The translations under genes were made by a program, and so were the position numbers. DNA of 64,000 nt from Gordonia hydrophobica NBRC 16057 (GTDB lineage Bacteria > Actinomycetota > Actinomycetes > Mycobacteriales > Mycobacteriaceae): the NCBI RefSeq assembly GCF_001592365.1, contig NZ_BCWU01000003.1, positions 248,001 through 312,000 of the forward strand, in the 5' to 3' direction. Below, in pieces: positions 8,063-17,737 of the stretch. The first letter of the stretch is position 1. Each line of letters starts with the position of its first letter. The notes under the pieces are model-generated. The model was not told the DNA's origin. It did not search any database and was given only the letters and a program-made list of their open reading frames with translations.

Positions 8063-9670
8063 TCACGAACGCGAGCGACGCGACTTCTTACGCGGCGGGG
8101 GCAGTGCGCCCTCGGCCCGCAGCTGTGCGGCATGCGCGGCGAGCGCGTCCACCAGCTCGACGATCGACGCGTTCTCGGGGCGCACGTCCACACGCAGCCC
8201 GAACTCGATCGCCGTCTCGGCCGTCTTGGGACCGATGCACGCCACGATCGTGCGCGCATGCGGCTTGCCCGCGATGCCGACCAGGTTCCGGACCGTGGAG
8301 CTCGAGGTGAAGCAGACCGCGTCGAAGCCGCCGGTCTTGATCATCTCGCGGGTCTCGGCCGGCGGCGGTGCGGCACGCACGGTGCGGTAGGCGGTCACGT
8401 CGTCGATCTCCCAGCCGCGCTCACGCAGGCCCTCGGAGAGGGTCTCGGTGGCGATGTCGGCGCGAGGCAGCAGAATCCGGTCCACGGGATCGAAGACCTC
8501 GTCGTACGGCGGGAACACCTCGAGGAGTCCCAGCGACGACTGCTCGCCGGTCGGGAGCAGTTCCGGCTCCACTCCGAACGAACGGACCCGGGCCGCGGTG
8601 CCCTCGCCGACACAGGCGATCTTGACGCCGGAGAAGGCGCGGGCGTCGAGCCCGAACTCGGCGAACTTGTCCCACACGGCGCGCACGGCGTTGGTCGAGG
8701 TGAAGACGATCCACTGGTAGCGACCGTCGACGAGTCCCTTGACCGCGCGCTCCATCTGCGCCGGGCTGCGCGGCGGTTCAACGGCGATGGTCGGCACCTC
8801 CTTGGGGATGGCGCCGTGCGAGACGAGGCGCTCGCTCATGTCGACCGCCTGCTCCTTGGTGCGGGGCACCAGGACCGTCCAGCCGTACAGGGCGCGCGAC
8901 TCCCACCAGGAGAACTTGCCGCGCTGGTTCACGATCTTGCCGATCGTCACGACCAGCGGACCGGTCAGGGCGTTGCCCTTCTCGTTCACGGTGGCGAGGG
9001 TCGCTTCGATGGTGCGCTGCGAACAGGTGGTGCCGTTGACGGTGATCGCGACCGGCGTCTGCGCGGCCAGACCGTGCTCGGTGAGCTCGCTCGCGAGCTC
9101 GGCCAGGTGTCCGGAGGTCGCGTGCAGGACCAGCGGGCCGGGAGCCGCGGCGAGGGCGGCCCAGTCGACGTCGCCCCGGACGTCGGCGACGGTGTGACCG
9201 GAGCCGAGCGGCATGCCTGCGAAGCTGGGGACCGCCGAGCCGGAGGGAATGCCCGGGAGGACCTCGAACGGGACGCTGGTGCGGGCGACGGCGGTCACTT
9301 CGGCGAGCACCGCATCCGAGCTCATCGGGTCACCCGCTACCACGCGGACCACGTTGACGCCGGTCTTGGCTTCGGCGACGAGGGTCTTCGCGACCTGAGT
9401 CGGGTCGCCGAGCGCGGGCCTGGTGACCTCCGGCGCGTCGGCGGCCTGCTCCGCGGCGGCCTTGCGGCCTGCGCGAGTCGGCGCGGGTTCGGCAGCGGCG
9501 TGCGCCGAACCGATCACCGCGAGAACACCGGCGGGAACGTCCGGATCGACGTACGCGGACGTCGCGTTCACCAATACGTGTTGCGCTCGCACGGTCAGCA
9601 GATCCGGATTTCCAGGACCCGACCCCACGAACAGGATCCGACCGGGATTAGCATTCTTCGTACGGCTCAT
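8063..9670 (-). CDS. hemD: Bifunctional uroporphyrinogen-III C-methyltransferase / uroporphyrinogen-III synthase
   Basis: 535 aa two-domain protein. Residues 1 to about 245 form a SAM-dependent tetrapyrrole methylase (start FVGSGPGNPDLLTVRA; VVAGDPMSSD; later the LHATSGHLAEL block). Residues from about 265 to 515 form the HemD cyclase that closes hydroxymethylbilane to uroporphyrinogen III. The C-terminus is a basic tail (PPPRKKSRRSRS). The fusion and gene order match Rv0511. The methylase half would send precursor toward siroheme or B12; whether it is active cannot be told from sequence. It lies 102 bases after hemC and 10 before hemB. Confidence 0.92.
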   Translation of the reverse strand: MSRTKNANPGRILFVGSGPGNPDLLTVRAQHVLVNATSAYVDPDVPAGVLAVIGSAHAAAEPAPTRAGRKAAAEQAADAPEVTRPALGDPTQVAKTLVAEAKTGVNVVRVVAGDPMSSDAVLAEVTAVARTSVPFEVLPGIPSGSAVPSFAGMPLGSGHTVADVRGDVDWAALAAAPGPLVLHATSGHLAELASELTEHGLAAQTPVAITVNGTTCSQRTIEATLATVNEKGNALTGPLVVTIGKIVNQRGKFSWWESRALYGWTVLVPRTKEQAVDMSERLVSHGAIPKEVPTIAVEPPRSPAQMERAVKGLVDGRYQWIVFTSTNAVRAVWDKFAEFGLDARAFSGVKIACVGEGTAARVRSFGVEPELLPTGEQSSLGLLEVFPPYDEVFDPVDRILLPRADIATETLSEGLRERGWEIDDVTAYRTVRAAPPPAETREMIKTGGFDAVCFTSSSTVRNLVGIAGKPHARTIVACIGPKTAETAIEFGLRVDVRPENASIVELVDALAAHAAQLRAEGALPPPRKKSRRSRS

Positions 9671-9772
9671 GCGTTCGCACTCTCCTGCCCCGCCCCCGGG
9701 GCTGCAGTTCGTTCCTACCCCGTCACGTCGGGGTAAAGGTTCTCCTGCGCGAGTTCGGGTCCGTCGCAGGTC

Positions 9773-10780
9773 CTAGGCTCTTTTGGGAACCAGGGGTGCG
9801 GCGCCGAGCTCGAGCAGTTCGGCGGCGAGACTTCTTCCGAGTTGGTCGGCCCGTTCGACGGGGCCCACCGCCGAAGCGCGGATCACTTCCGATCCGTCCT
9901 CGGCCGCCACCACCGCGCGAAGCGACAGTTCGGCGAAGATGCGCCCGTCCTCGTCGATCGACTCGACCACCTCAGCGAGTGCCCCCACCGGTGCGGTGCA
10001 CCCGGCCTCCAGGGCCGCGAGTACCGCACGCTCGGCGTCGACCTCCGCGCGGGTGGACGGATCGTCCAACTCGGCGAGAATTCTCACCAGTTCGGCATCG
10101 TCGGAGCGACATTCCACCGCGAGGGCGCCCTGCGCCGGCGCTGACAGCATGACCAACGGGTCAAGTGCCTCGGTGACGACATCAGCTCTGCCGATCCGCA
10201 CCAGTCCGGCCCGGGCTACCACAATCGCGTCCAGCTCACCGCTCGCGACTTTGCCCAACCGAGAATCTAGGTTGCCTCTTAGGGGGCGAATTTCCAAACC
10301 GAGACCCAGTGCTCTAAGCTGTGCGGCGCGTCGTGGCGACGACGTGCCGATCACCGAGCCGGAAGGAAGCTCCCCGAGGACCATGTCACCCCGGCTGACC
10401 AGCGCGTCTCGCGGATCGACGCGCGTCGGCACGGCGCCCATCGCGAAGTCCGGCTCGGGGACGGTCGGCAGGTCCTTGTACGAGTGGATCGCGACGTCGC
10501 ACTCGTTCGCACGCAGCGCCTGGCGGATGGCGGTCGTGAAGACGCCGACGCCGATCTGCGCCACCGGCGCGGTGGATGTGTCGCCCGCAGTGGTGATGAT
10601 GACCAACTCGGCGGGGTATCCGTTGGCGGTCAGCCGATCGGCGATTCCCTGGGCCTGCGTGGTCGCCAGCTGCGACCCGCGCGTGCCGATGCGGATGGTC
10701 CCGCCCGAGTAGCCGACGGGTCGGTCCGCGGAGTCTTGCACGATCTGTTCCTGTCCGTTGGAGGGGTACTTCATGAGCAC
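9773..10780 (-). CDS. hemC: Porphobilinogen deaminase (hydroxymethylbilane synthase)
   Basis: 335 aa enzyme polymerising four porphobilinogen units. Signatures: [15 protein letters not shown] at about residue 29, the [12 protein letters not shown] substrate loop, [14 protein letters not shown], the RGNLDSRL motif, and the dipyrromethane cofactor cysteine in [10 protein letters not shown]. The GTG at 10780 and an ATG at 10774 are both possible; the first about 25 residues are not conserved either way. It lies 36 bases downstream of hemA and is surely cotranscribed with it. Confidence 0.94.
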   Translation of the reverse strand: MLMKYPSNGQEQIVQDSADRPVGYSGGTIRIGTRGSQLATTQAQGIADRLTANGYPAELVIITTAGDTSTAPVAQIGVGVFTTAIRQALRANECDVAIHSYKDLPTVPEPDFAMGAVPTRVDPRDALVSRGDMVLGELPSGSVIGTSSPRRAAQLRALGLGLEIRPLRGNLDSRLGKVASGELDAIVVARAGLVRIGRADVVTEALDPLVMLSAPAQGALAVECRSDDAELVRILAELDDPSTRAEVDAERAVLAALEAGCTAPVGALAEVVESIDEDGRIFAELSLRAVVAAEDGSEVIRASAVGPVERADQLGRSLAAELLELGAAPLVPKRA

Positions 10781-10816
10781 GGGCCCCGGAATACAGACAC
10801 TCCGGCGGCGGGCGCC

Positions 10817-12154
10817 TCAGTGCAGTTTGTCGATGCCCGTCTCCGAGGCCGACACGGCTTCGGCGGCACCGGGCTTGAGTTCGAAGAGCTCGCGAAGAGC
10901 TTCAGCGTAGTGGTCGCCGCGCCCGGTCGACGCGAGTTGCTTCACGCGCACCGTCGGCGCATGCAGCAGCTTGTCCGCGACGCGTCGAACCGTCTTGGCG
11001 ACCTCGTCGCGCTGATCGTCGGCGAGGTCGGGCAGCCGGCTCTGCAGGCGCAGGATCTCGGCTTCGACCACCTCCGCCGCCCGCCGCCGCAGCGCGGCGA
11101 CCGTCGGCGTCACCTCGGCTTGGCGTTGCACGGACAGGTACTCGGAGAGCTCGCCGCTCACGATGGTGCGCGCGGCCAGGGTGTCGGCTTCGGCGGCCCG
11201 CGCCTTCTCGTCGCCGCGGAGCCCTTCGATGTCGATGATGTGGACGGCGGGCAGCCTCCCCGCGGCCGGATCGACGTCGCGCGGGAGCCCGAGGTCGCAG
11301 ATCATCAACGGCGCAGTGTTGGTGCGTCTGGTGAGAGCGGAGTGCACGTCGCCCACCTGGACCACCGAGGCGATGGATCCGGTGCAGGTGACGACGATGT
11401 CGACATCGGCCATCACGGTGGAGAGGTCGTCGAAGGTGGCGCCGCGGGCGGTGATGCCGTACTTGTCGGCGACCGTCGCGGCCACTTCGTCGGCCCGCGC
11501 CGCAGTCCGGTTGACGACGGTGATGTCGGTGACGCCGTCGTGCGCCAACTGGCTGGTCGCGAGCGATCCCATGGCGCCCGCACCGATCACCGCGGCCGAC
11601 CGCATCGGCGGATGCTCGCCGCCGCGGATGGTGACGGCACGGTCCACCGCGACGGACACCACCGACGCACCCGCACGGTCGATCCCGGTCTCGGTGTGCA
11701 CGCGTTTGCCGACGCGCAGCGCCTTCTGCGCCAGTTCGTGCAGGGTACTGCCCGCGGTCTGGTTGGTGTCGGCCTCGGAGTACGCGCTACGGATCTGCCC
11801 CAGGATCTGCTGCTCGCCGACCACCAGCGAATCGAGGCCAGCGGCGACGGTGAACAGGTGCTCGACGGCCGATTCGGAGTACCGCACGTAGGCGTGGTCA
11901 GTGAGTTCTGCCACCGACATTCCGCTGTGGTCGCCGATCACCTGGCCCACGGCCTCAAGTGCCGGGTGGAAGGCGTCGACAACGGCGTAGATCTCGACGC
12001 GGTTGCACGTGGAGACGAGCATCGCTTCGGAGACGGTGTGCGAGGCGAGGAGCGCGTCGACCAGTTTGGGGCGGTCGTCGTCGGAGACGGCGAGTCGTTC
12101 GAGGATCGATACCGGAGCACTCCGATGGGACACACCGAACAACAAGACACTCAC
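10817..12154 (-). CDS. hemA: Glutamyl-tRNA reductase
   Basis: 445 aa first enzyme of the C5 tetrapyrrole pathway. It reduces glutamyl-tRNA(Glu) to glutamate-1-semialdehyde, which HemL (encoded in the same cluster) isomerises. The catalytic cysteine is residue 50 in [11 protein letters not shown]. The NADPH domain shows VIGAGAMGS and the dimerisation helix is at the C-terminus. The start is a GTG preceded by GGGAGG nine bases upstream, so this gene is leadered, unlike many neighbours. I see no Rex-type or iron-box operator in the 175-base upstream gap. Confidence 0.95.
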   Translation of the reverse strand: MSVLLFGVSHRSAPVSILERLAVSDDDRPKLVDALLASHTVSEAMLVSTCNRVEIYAVVDAFHPALEAVGQVIGDHSGMSVAELTDHAYVRYSESAVEHLFTVAAGLDSLVVGEQQILGQIRSAYSEADTNQTAGSTLHELAQKALRVGKRVHTETGIDRAGASVVSVAVDRAVTIRGGEHPPMRSAAVIGAGAMGSLATSQLAHDGVTDITVVNRTAARADEVAATVADKYGITARGATFDDLSTVMADVDIVVTCTGSIASVVQVGDVHSALTRRTNTAPLMICDLGLPRDVDPAAGRLPAVHIIDIEGLRGDEKARAAEADTLAARTIVSGELSEYLSVQRQAEVTPTVAALRRRAAEVVEAEILRLQSRLPDLADDQRDEVAKTVRRVADKLLHAPTVRVKQLASTGRGDHYAEALRELFELKPGAAEAVSASETGIDKLH

Positions 12155-12329
12155 TGCGACAAGCCTCCCGCCCGCGAATCCGACGGCGTCACCGACACCG
12201 TCAGACCACCTACCGGCGCTCTCTTCTCTCTCCGTCTCGGCCGGGTCGCCGAACGGACATACCTTCTCAGGCTAGATCAACCGGATGGCCGAATGCACGC
12301 CACCTCGGCAGCGCCTCGACCGCGGCAGG

Positions 12330-12590
12330 TCAGCGCAGGGCGTCGAGGTCTCGGCGCAGGCGCGGCTCGTCGACCTCCCAGTAGCTGTGCTCGACGCCGT
12401 TCACCACCACTACCGGGACCCGGTCGCCGTACTCGGCGCGCAGCAGCGGATCGCCTGCGTCGGCACGCTGATCGACGTCGACGACGCTCGCCGCAAGACC
12501 GTAGTCGGCGAGGATCCGAGCCAGTTCGGTTTCCGCGCGGGCACACGTCGAGCAGCCGGCGCGCGACATCAGTTCGATCACAGCTTCCAT
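12330..12590 (-). CDS. Glutaredoxin-like protein
   Basis: 86 aa thioredoxin-fold protein with the redox motif SRAGCSTCARAE close to the N-terminus and the cis-proline region DRVPVVVVNG. It belongs to the small glutaredoxin-like group (DUF836 type) and matches Rv0508 by position just upstream of hemA. The ATG at 12590 is preferred over longer in-frame starts because a TACACT -10 element (12598-12603) ends exactly 7 bases before it, predicting a leaderless mRNA. The partner reductant is unknown. Confidence 0.85.
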   Translation of the reverse strand: MEAVIELMSRAGCSTCARAETELARILADYGLAASVVDVDQRADAGDPLLRAEYGDRVPVVVVNGVEHSYWEVDEPRLRRDLDALR

Positions 12591-12703
12591 GCCCGCGAGT
12601 GTACGAAAAGTCACGGGTGTGACCCAGGTCCGCGGTGACGACGCCTGTCTCGATCGCGCGATAGGCTGAGAGCCAATCGTTTCCACGGCGAAGGAGGTGG
12701 CCA

Positions 12704-13852
12704 GTGAGCCGCGATTCGATGGACCGCCCCGACGACGACGAGGCGTTCACCGATGCTGACGGAGATCTGACGCCCGACGAGGCGGACGAACTCGCCGAAC
12801 ACCTGGACGAGGGCGCAGAGCTCGAGGCCGAGCAGTTCGACGTCGACCATCCCGAAGAGGCGTTGGAGGATCGGGACGGCGGGATCATCGACGGTCCCGA
12901 ACCCGAGGAGACGGCCGAGGCCGACGATCGTCGCGTCGGTGAGTGGCTCACCGAGCGCGCAGGCCGCTTCCGCCAGACCGCGGGCGAGCTCCGGCAGGTC
13001 CTCGCAGGCGAGGCGTCGGCGAAGGCCGCTGTCGAATCGCTGCGGGCACGCACCCCGGACTCGGTGGACGGTGAGATCACCGATCTCACCGGCGCCGCGT
13101 TCTTCGACGTCGACAACACACTGGTCCACGGCGCGTCGATCGTGTTGTTCGCCCGTGGCCTCGCATCGCGGAACTACTTCTCGTACTCGGACATCATGAA
13201 CTTCGCCTGGCAGCAGGCCAAGTTCCGGATCACCGGCAAGGAGAACGCCAGCGACGTCGCCGAGGGCCGTGAGAAGGCGCTGTCGTTCATCGCCGGCCGC
13301 GAGACATCGGAGTTGATTCAGCTCGGCGAGGAGATCTACGACGAGTACATCGCCGACAAGATCTGGCCGGGCACGGCGGCGCTGGCGCAGCGGCACCTCG
13401 ACGCGGGGCAGCAGGTGTGGCTGGTCACCGCGACGCCCGTCGAGCTAGCGCAGACCATCGCCAAGCGGCTCGGCTTGACCGGTGCCCTCGGCACGGTCGC
13501 CGAGAGCGTGGACGGCGTCTTCACCGGCCGACTGGTCGGCGACATCCTGCACGGTCCCGGCAAAGCGCATGCCGTCCGCACCATCGCGGTCCGCGAGGGA
13601 CTGAACCTGAAGCGCTGCACCGCCTACTCCGACTCGCACAACGACGTCCCGATGCTGTCGCTGGTGGGCACCGCCGTCGCCATCAACCCGGATGCCGATC
13701 TCCGCGAGATCGCCCGCGTCCGCGGTTGGGAGCAGTACGACTTCCGGACCGCGCGCAAGGCCGCGAAGTACGGGGTGCAGACCGCGATGGTCGTCGGCGC
13801 TGCCGGCGGTGCCGCCGCGGTCGCGTCGAAGGTGCTGCGCCGCGGAGCCTGA
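12704..13852 (+). CDS. SerB1-like HAD-superfamily hydrolase (phosphoserine-phosphatase-like)
   Basis: 382 aa. The first 110 or so residues are very acidic (Asp/Glu-rich) and probably disordered. The HAD-IB domain follows: motif [17 protein letters not shown] with the nucleophile and acid aspartates, motif [13 protein letters not shown], and motif [17 protein letters not shown] hydrophobic Ala/Gly/Val stretch near the C-terminus ([16 protein letters not shown]) could touch the membrane. The GTG start follows a strong AAGGAGG. It matches Rv0505c (serB1) in position and build. Phosphoserine is the textbook substrate, but HAD-IB members vary, so specificity is inferred. Confidence 0.85.
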   Translation: MSRDSMDRPDDDEAFTDADGDLTPDEADELAEHLDEGAELEAEQFDVDHPEEALEDRDGGIIDGPEPEETAEADDRRVGEWLTERAGRFRQTAGELRQVLAGEASAKAAVESLRARTPDSVDGEITDLTGAAFFDVDNTLVHGASIVLFARGLASRNYFSYSDIMNFAWQQAKFRITGKENASDVAEGREKALSFIAGRETSELIQLGEEIYDEYIADKIWPGTAALAQRHLDAGQQVWLVTATPVELAQTIAKRLGLTGALGTVAESVDGVFTGRLVGDILHGPGKAHAVRTIAVREGLNLKRCTAYSDSHNDVPMLSLVGTAVAINPDADLREIARVRGWEQYDFRTARKAAKYGVQTAMVVGAAGGAAAVASKVLRRGA

Positions 13853-13883
13853 GCGCGGCGCCTGCGGTCGCAGCCGGGGTCTT

Positions 13884-13930
13884 GCGTCTCCTGCCGACAG
13901 CTGCGTCGTCCGGGACGAAGCACCTGTCGG
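13884..13930 (+). repeat. Palindromic repeat, copy 1 (left of AbiEi-like gene)
   Basis: Imperfect hairpin just after the HAD phosphatase gene: GCCGACAGCTGCGTCGTCC pairs with the following GGGACGAAGCACCTGTCGG around a central CCGGG, with three mismatches. A second copy in the same orientation lies at 14946-14992, sharing the core GCGTCGTCCGGGACGA. It could be a transcription terminator or a small mobile palindromic element. Confidence 0.75.
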
Positions 13931-13998
13931 TGGCCGACGCGGACACGCCGAGACCGCCTGGTTTGGAACCGATCCGGCTCCGCGTGCGTCCAATCAGC

Positions 13999-14940
13999 AT
14001 GTGGATCAAGGATGAGCACGGGCTGATCTGGCGGAGCCGGAATCTGGATGCGGGGATCACCGAACGACGGCTGCGCGCGGCACTGCGGGCCGGCGACCTC
14101 GTCGCCGTCGGTCGCGGAGTCGCCGCCGAGAGCGCGATGCTCGGCGACGCTCCGTGGAAGCGGACGGCCGAGCGCTATCGACTGGCGTGCCTCGCTGCGG
14201 CGATCGCGATCGGGCACGACGATCCCAAAGTCCTCAGTCACGAATCCGCGGCCGCGATCCTGGGGCTGGCGCTGCTCAAGCCCGATCGCAGCCGCATCCA
14301 CCTCACCAACGGCCGCAGCAGCGGTGGCGTCATCCGCCCCAACCGGGTGATCCACCACGGAGTGCTCCCCGATGCGGACGTCGTCGAGGTCGACGGTGTC
14401 CGGATCACGAGTCCGGCTCGCACCGCGGCCGACCTCGCCCTCCGTCTGCCGGACTTCGCGCGAACCCTGACGGTCCTCGACAGCGCCTTGCGGATGGGAG
14501 TGGACCGGCGTGACCTCGAGGAGCGGCTGGCCTGCCAGAAGCGCAACGTCGTCGCGGCCCGCCACGCACTGCGCCTCGCGAACGGGCTCTCCGCCAATCC
14601 CGGCGAATCGTGGGGTCGTGCCCAGATGATCACCGAGAATCTGCCGGTTCCGACCCTGCAGTCCGAGTACCACCTGCGCGGTGGACGGCTCGCGATCGCC
14701 GACTACGACTGGGACGGGACCCTCATCGGCGAGTTCGACGGCTTCATCAAGTACCAGCGCGAGACCCGCAGATCGGGGCAGACCGTGGAGGAGGCCGTCA
14801 TCGAGGAGAAGCGTCGCGAGGACGCCCTCCGAGACCTCGGCCTGGACGTCGTGCGGTGGATCTGGGCGGACCTCGAGGACAATCGGATGATCCCGCTGCT
14901 CGTCAGCAAGCTGAAGCGCAATCGAATCGTCGTCGCCTAG
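13999..14940 (+). CDS. AbiEi-family (type IV toxin-antitoxin antitoxin-like) protein with Vsr/DUF559-like C-terminal domain, orphan
   Basis: 313 aa. The N-terminal region has the winged-helix AbiEi layout (RRLRAALRAGDLVAVGRGV, then LSHESAAAILGL). The C-terminal part carries GEFDGFIKY followed by EEKRREDALRDLGLDVVRW, the E-x-D-G-x-x-K pattern of the Vsr-like/DUF559 restriction-endonuclease-like fold. Proteins of this build occur in many copies in Mycobacteriales. No AbiEii-type nucleotidyltransferase toxin lies next to it, so it is an orphan and its role is unknown. No Shine-Dalgarno is evident before the ATG at 13999. It is bracketed by a palindromic direct repeat and is absent from the equivalent M. 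tuberculosis interval, suggesting acquisition. Confidence 0.75.
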   Translation: MWIKDEHGLIWRSRNLDAGITERRLRAALRAGDLVAVGRGVAAESAMLGDAPWKRTAERYRLACLAAAIAIGHDDPKVLSHESAAAILGLALLKPDRSRIHLTNGRSSGGVIRPNRVIHHGVLPDADVVEVDGVRITSPARTAADLALRLPDFARTLTVLDSALRMGVDRRDLEERLACQKRNVVAARHALRLANGLSANPGESWGRAQMITENLPVPTLQSEYHLRGGRLAIADYDWDGTLIGEFDGFIKYQRETRRSGQTVEEAVIEEKRREDALRDLGLDVVRWIWADLEDNRMIPLLVSKLKRNRIVVA

Positions 14941-14945
14941 CATCC

Positions 14946-14992
14946 GCGTCTGCCGCCGACAGCGGCGTCGTCCGGGACGACGCAACGGTCGG
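14946..14992 (+). repeat. Palindromic repeat, copy 2 (right of AbiEi-like gene)
   Basis: Begins five bases after the AbiEi-like stop codon. CCGACAGCGGCGTCGTCC pairs with GGGACGACGCAACGGTCGG. It aligns with copy 1 (13884-13930) in the same orientation with few differences. No poly-T follows; strong GC stems without U-runs are normal actinobacterial terminators, so it may also end transcription from the plus strand. Confidence 0.75.
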
Positions 14993-15014
14993 CGCGAGAC
15001 GCAGGCTTGCGCAG

Positions 15015-16091
15015 CTAACCGAAGTACACGCTGCCGCGGCGACTCAGCATGCGGAACAGCGTCTGCTGGATCTCCTCGCGAACGTGATCGGTGATGTCGA
15101 AGACGACCATCGGGTCGTCGGCGGCGGACTGGTCGTAACCCTCGGTGGAGATCGGCTTGCCGAAGTGGATGTGCCACTTCGACGGCAGCGGGATCACGCC
15201 GAGCGGCCCGAGCCACGGGAACAGCGGGGTGATCGGAAAGTACGGCAGCCCGAGCGTGCGGGCCAGCGGCTTCAGATCGGCCATCATCGGGTAGATCTCT
15301 TCGGAGCCGACGATCGAGACCGGGATGATCGGCGCCTGGGTGCGCAGGGCCGTCGTCACGAACCCTCCGCGACCGAACCGCTGCAGCTTGTAGCGATCCT
15401 TGTACAGCTTGCCGATGCCCTTGAAGCCCTCCGGCCACACCGCGGTCAACTCGCCACGACGCAGCAGCGCGTCAGCGTCGTCGGTGCAGGCCAACGTGGC
15501 GCCGATACGACGGGCCAGATCGCTGACGACCGGCGTCTCGAACGCCATGTCGGCGGCCAGCACCCGCAGGTATCGCTGGTTGGGGTGCTTGTCGCGGACG
15601 GCGAGCGAGGTGATCACGGCGTCGACCGGGATCGAGCCCGCATGGTTGGCGACCAGGAGTCCGGGGCCGGTCGCGGGCAGGTTCTCGACACCGGTCACCT
15701 CCACGCGGAACCACTTCTCGTACACCTGACGCACGGCCGGGAACCACACCGACTCGGCGAAGTGGGGGTCGAAGCCGAACTCGTCGACCGCGTACTCACC
15801 GGTCATCCGCTCGCGGATGAAACCACTCGTCGCCATCAGCGAATCGGCGATCGCGCCGCGCAGCCCGCCGAGGCTGAACAGCGGCGAGTTCCGCACCGGT
15901 GCGACGGGCGCGGTGGGCTCGTCGTGCAGGTCGATGCCCTCGTGAATGGGCGTCACATCCGCGTCGCGTCGGCCGAAGCCGTCCGTATTGGGATGCCCGG
16001 CGTTCGCCGAACGACGACGCACATTGGGATCCGTGTAGAGCGCAATGACCTTCGCCGTGCGCGATTCTCCGGGCTTCTCAGCTGCCGCCAT
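15015..16091 (-). CDS. PlsC-family lysophospholipid/glycerolipid acyltransferase
   Basis: 358 aa membrane-associated acyltransferase, counterpart of Rv0502. The acyltransferase domain starts around residue 130. The catalytic segment is LLVANHAGSIPVDAV, with His and Asp separated by six residues as in the DGAT-like branch; the substrate motif AVWPEGFKGIG and the IIPVSIVGSEEI strand follow. A long N-terminal extension of about 90 residues precedes it. The ATG is preceded by GGAGG ten bases upstream. The first nine residues, MAAAEKPGE, are identical to those of the BldC-like protein at 17738-17980. Acyl acceptor unknown; phospholipid or triacylglycerol synthesis is likely. Confidence 0.87.
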   Translation of the reverse strand: MAAAEKPGESRTAKVIALYTDPNVRRRSANAGHPNTDGFGRRDADVTPIHEGIDLHDEPTAPVAPVRNSPLFSLGGLRGAIADSLMATSGFIRERMTGEYAVDEFGFDPHFAESVWFPAVRQVYEKWFRVEVTGVENLPATGPGLLVANHAGSIPVDAVITSLAVRDKHPNQRYLRVLAADMAFETPVVSDLARRIGATLACTDDADALLRRGELTAVWPEGFKGIGKLYKDRYKLQRFGRGGFVTTALRTQAPIIPVSIVGSEEIYPMMADLKPLARTLGLPYFPITPLFPWLGPLGVIPLPSKWHIHFGKPISTEGYDQSAADDPMVVFDITDHVREEIQQTLFRMLSRRGSVYFG

Positions 16092-16215
16092 GGGTCAAAC
16101 ACCTCCGCTCGGATCGATCACCGGGCCGGAGCGTCCGCACCCAGGAGTTTCTCGGTTCACCTACTGCTCGTTTCATCGACGGCTCGTCCCACATCCTACG
16201 ACGGTCACGGCCAGA

Positions 16216-17274
16216 TCACTGCAGTCGTGTGGCGGCGGCGACAGCACGCTGTTCCAGCCCTCGCCAGGTGTCTGCCGAGATCACCGGTTCGTTCTTTCCG
16301 CGGGCGATGAAGTCGTCGAGCGTCTGCAGCGAGGTGTAGCGCGGCTCGAAGCCCAACTCGCTGCGCATCCGGGTGGTGTCGAGCACACGACCGTACGTGA
16401 GATACGCCGCGTTCTCGGATCTGATCCCCGGCAGTCTGCCGCTCTGCAGCACCCCGACCAGGGGCGAGATCAGACTGGCAGGCACCGGCAGCTTCACATG
16501 TCCGGCCCGGTACACCGACTGGGACAGGGTGACGATCCCGTCGCCCGCCACGTTGAACGTTCCCGGAAGCGGATTCACGGTCGCATGCTCCAAGGCCGCC
16601 AGCGCATCCTCTTCGTGCAGGAACTGCAAGCGCGGTGCATACCCGAACGCCGTCGGGACCAGCGGCATCGACAGGTACGCGCTCATCCGAGTGTGGATGC
16701 GCGGCCCCAGGATCGACTGGAACCGCAGGATGGACACGCCGATGTCCTGCCTTCGACGCGAAAGACCGCGAGCGTACCCCTCCATATCGATCAGATCGCG
16801 ACCGTAGCCGCGACGCGGCTCTCTGCGCGCCGGCGTCCCCTCGGAGAAGAAGCCCGGATCGCTGGGACCCGCCCCGTACACCATCGCGCTGGACCGGAGT
16901 ACCAGCCGCTTTACCGACGGACTGCGCTGGCACGCCGCACACACCTGCATGGTGCCGACGACGTTGAGTTCTTTGATGGCCGCCGAATGCTCCACCGAGT
17001 CCATGATCGACGGCGCTGCGTGCACCACCGTGTCGACCTCATAGTTCGCGATGGCCTTGGCGATCGCCGGTCGACGGATGTCCAGACGCAGAAAATCGGC
17101 GCGCCCCATGCGGCGCAGCAGGTTCTTGGTCGGGACGCGGGAGTCGACGGCGACGACGTGCTCGATGCTCGGATCGGCCGCCAGACGAGCCACCAGATAA
17201 CCGCCGAGAAAAGTGGATGCACCGGTCACGAGGACGGAACGCGGCAGCTGCTGGCTGCCCTGATCGTCGGTCAT
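16216..17274 (-). CDS. NAD-dependent epimerase/dehydratase family protein (extended SDR)
   Basis: 352 aa, counterpart of Rv0501 (called galE2/galE3 in some annotations). The Rossmann motif is LVTGASTFLGGYLVARL, the active-site serine region is LRSSAMVYG, and the sugar-side segments follow. At the usual YxxxK position the sequence reads GYGRDLIDMEGY, so the catalytic lysine is not in the expected place and classical epimerase activity is uncertain. The ATG at 17274 lies 6 bases after a TAGGCT element (17281-17286), suggesting a leaderless transcript; 124 bases separate its stop from plsC. Confidence 0.85.
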   Translation of the reverse strand: MTDDQGSQQLPRSVLVTGASTFLGGYLVARLAADPSIEHVVAVDSRVPTKNLLRRMGRADFLRLDIRRPAIAKAIANYEVDTVVHAAPSIMDSVEHSAAIKELNVVGTMQVCAACQRSPSVKRLVLRSSAMVYGAGPSDPGFFSEGTPARREPRRGYGRDLIDMEGYARGLSRRRQDIGVSILRFQSILGPRIHTRMSAYLSMPLVPTAFGYAPRLQFLHEEDALAALEHATVNPLPGTFNVAGDGIVTLSQSVYRAGHVKLPVPASLISPLVGVLQSGRLPGIRSENAAYLTYGRVLDTTRMRSELGFEPRYTSLQTLDDFIARGKNEPVISADTWRGLEQRAVAAATRLQ

Positions 17275-17348
17275 GCGCCCAGCCTATCGCCTCGCCGAGG
17301 GGCGTCGCAGGGCACGGGCACGCCGGAACACCGAGGCCGCGAATGCAC

Positions 17349-17374
17349 AGAACCCGCCTCGTGAGGCGGGTTCT
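17349..17374 (-). terminator. Strong hairpin terminator after bS22 gene
   Basis: Perfect 12-bp inverted repeat AGAACCCGCCTC / GAGGCGGGTTCT with a 2-base loop, starting seven bases past the bS22 stop on the minus strand. No U-tract follows. Confidence 0.75.
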
Positions 17375-17380
17375 GGTCTA

Positions 17381-17482
17381 TCACTTGCCGAGTTTACGAC
17401 GCTGCACTCGCGTGCGACGCAGAAGCTTGCGGTGCTTCTTCTTCGACATGCGCTTGCGGCGCTTCTTGATAACGGAACCCAT
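17381..17482 (-). CDS. Small ribosomal subunit protein bS22 (33 aa, mycobacterial type)
   Basis: A 33-residue, extremely basic protein beginning [16 protein letters not shown] and ending [12 protein letters not shown]. It corresponds to Rv0500B and to the small protein found in mycobacterial 30S subunit structures and named bS22; the family also carries the AURKAIP1/COX24 domain name. The ATG at 17482 has GAGGGAG five bases upstream. It is easily missed because longer in-frame open sequence extends 174 bases upstream. It has its own strong terminator. Confidence 0.9.
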
Positions 17483-17675
17483 GGGGTCTCCCTCACGATC
17501 GGTACTGATGAACTCATGCGGCCTGGCCCGAAGACCTCTTGCCGGCCGTCGCCGACAGGAGTGACAACCAGGCGACAGCGACCTGACGAGCAATCTTACC
17601 GACCAGATGAACCTGAGGCGAATTCGGGCCTGCGAGGCGGAGTCCGATGGCCGCACACCGACACCCAGAAATGCC

Positions 17676-17713
17676 GAACGACCCCCTGACCGGTGCGGTC
17701 GAGGGGGTTCGTC
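17676..17713 (-). terminator. Hairpin terminator after the BldC-like gene
   Basis: GC-rich imperfect stem: an ACCCCCTGACCG arm pairs with CGGTCGAGGGGGT around a GTG loop. It starts 24 bases after the BldC-like stop on the minus strand. Confidence 0.6.
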
Positions 17714-17737
17714 GGGTCTGCTGTGAGCCGGGAGCTC

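Noticed and set aside
7481..9736. 751-codon open frame opposite hemB and hemD
   Set aside because: Same shadow effect; low-complexity Ser/Arg/Ala translation and strong hemB/hemD homology on the other strand.
10484..12622. 712-codon open frame opposite hemC, hemA and the glutaredoxin gene
   Set aside because: Crosses three real genes and has no recognisable domain.
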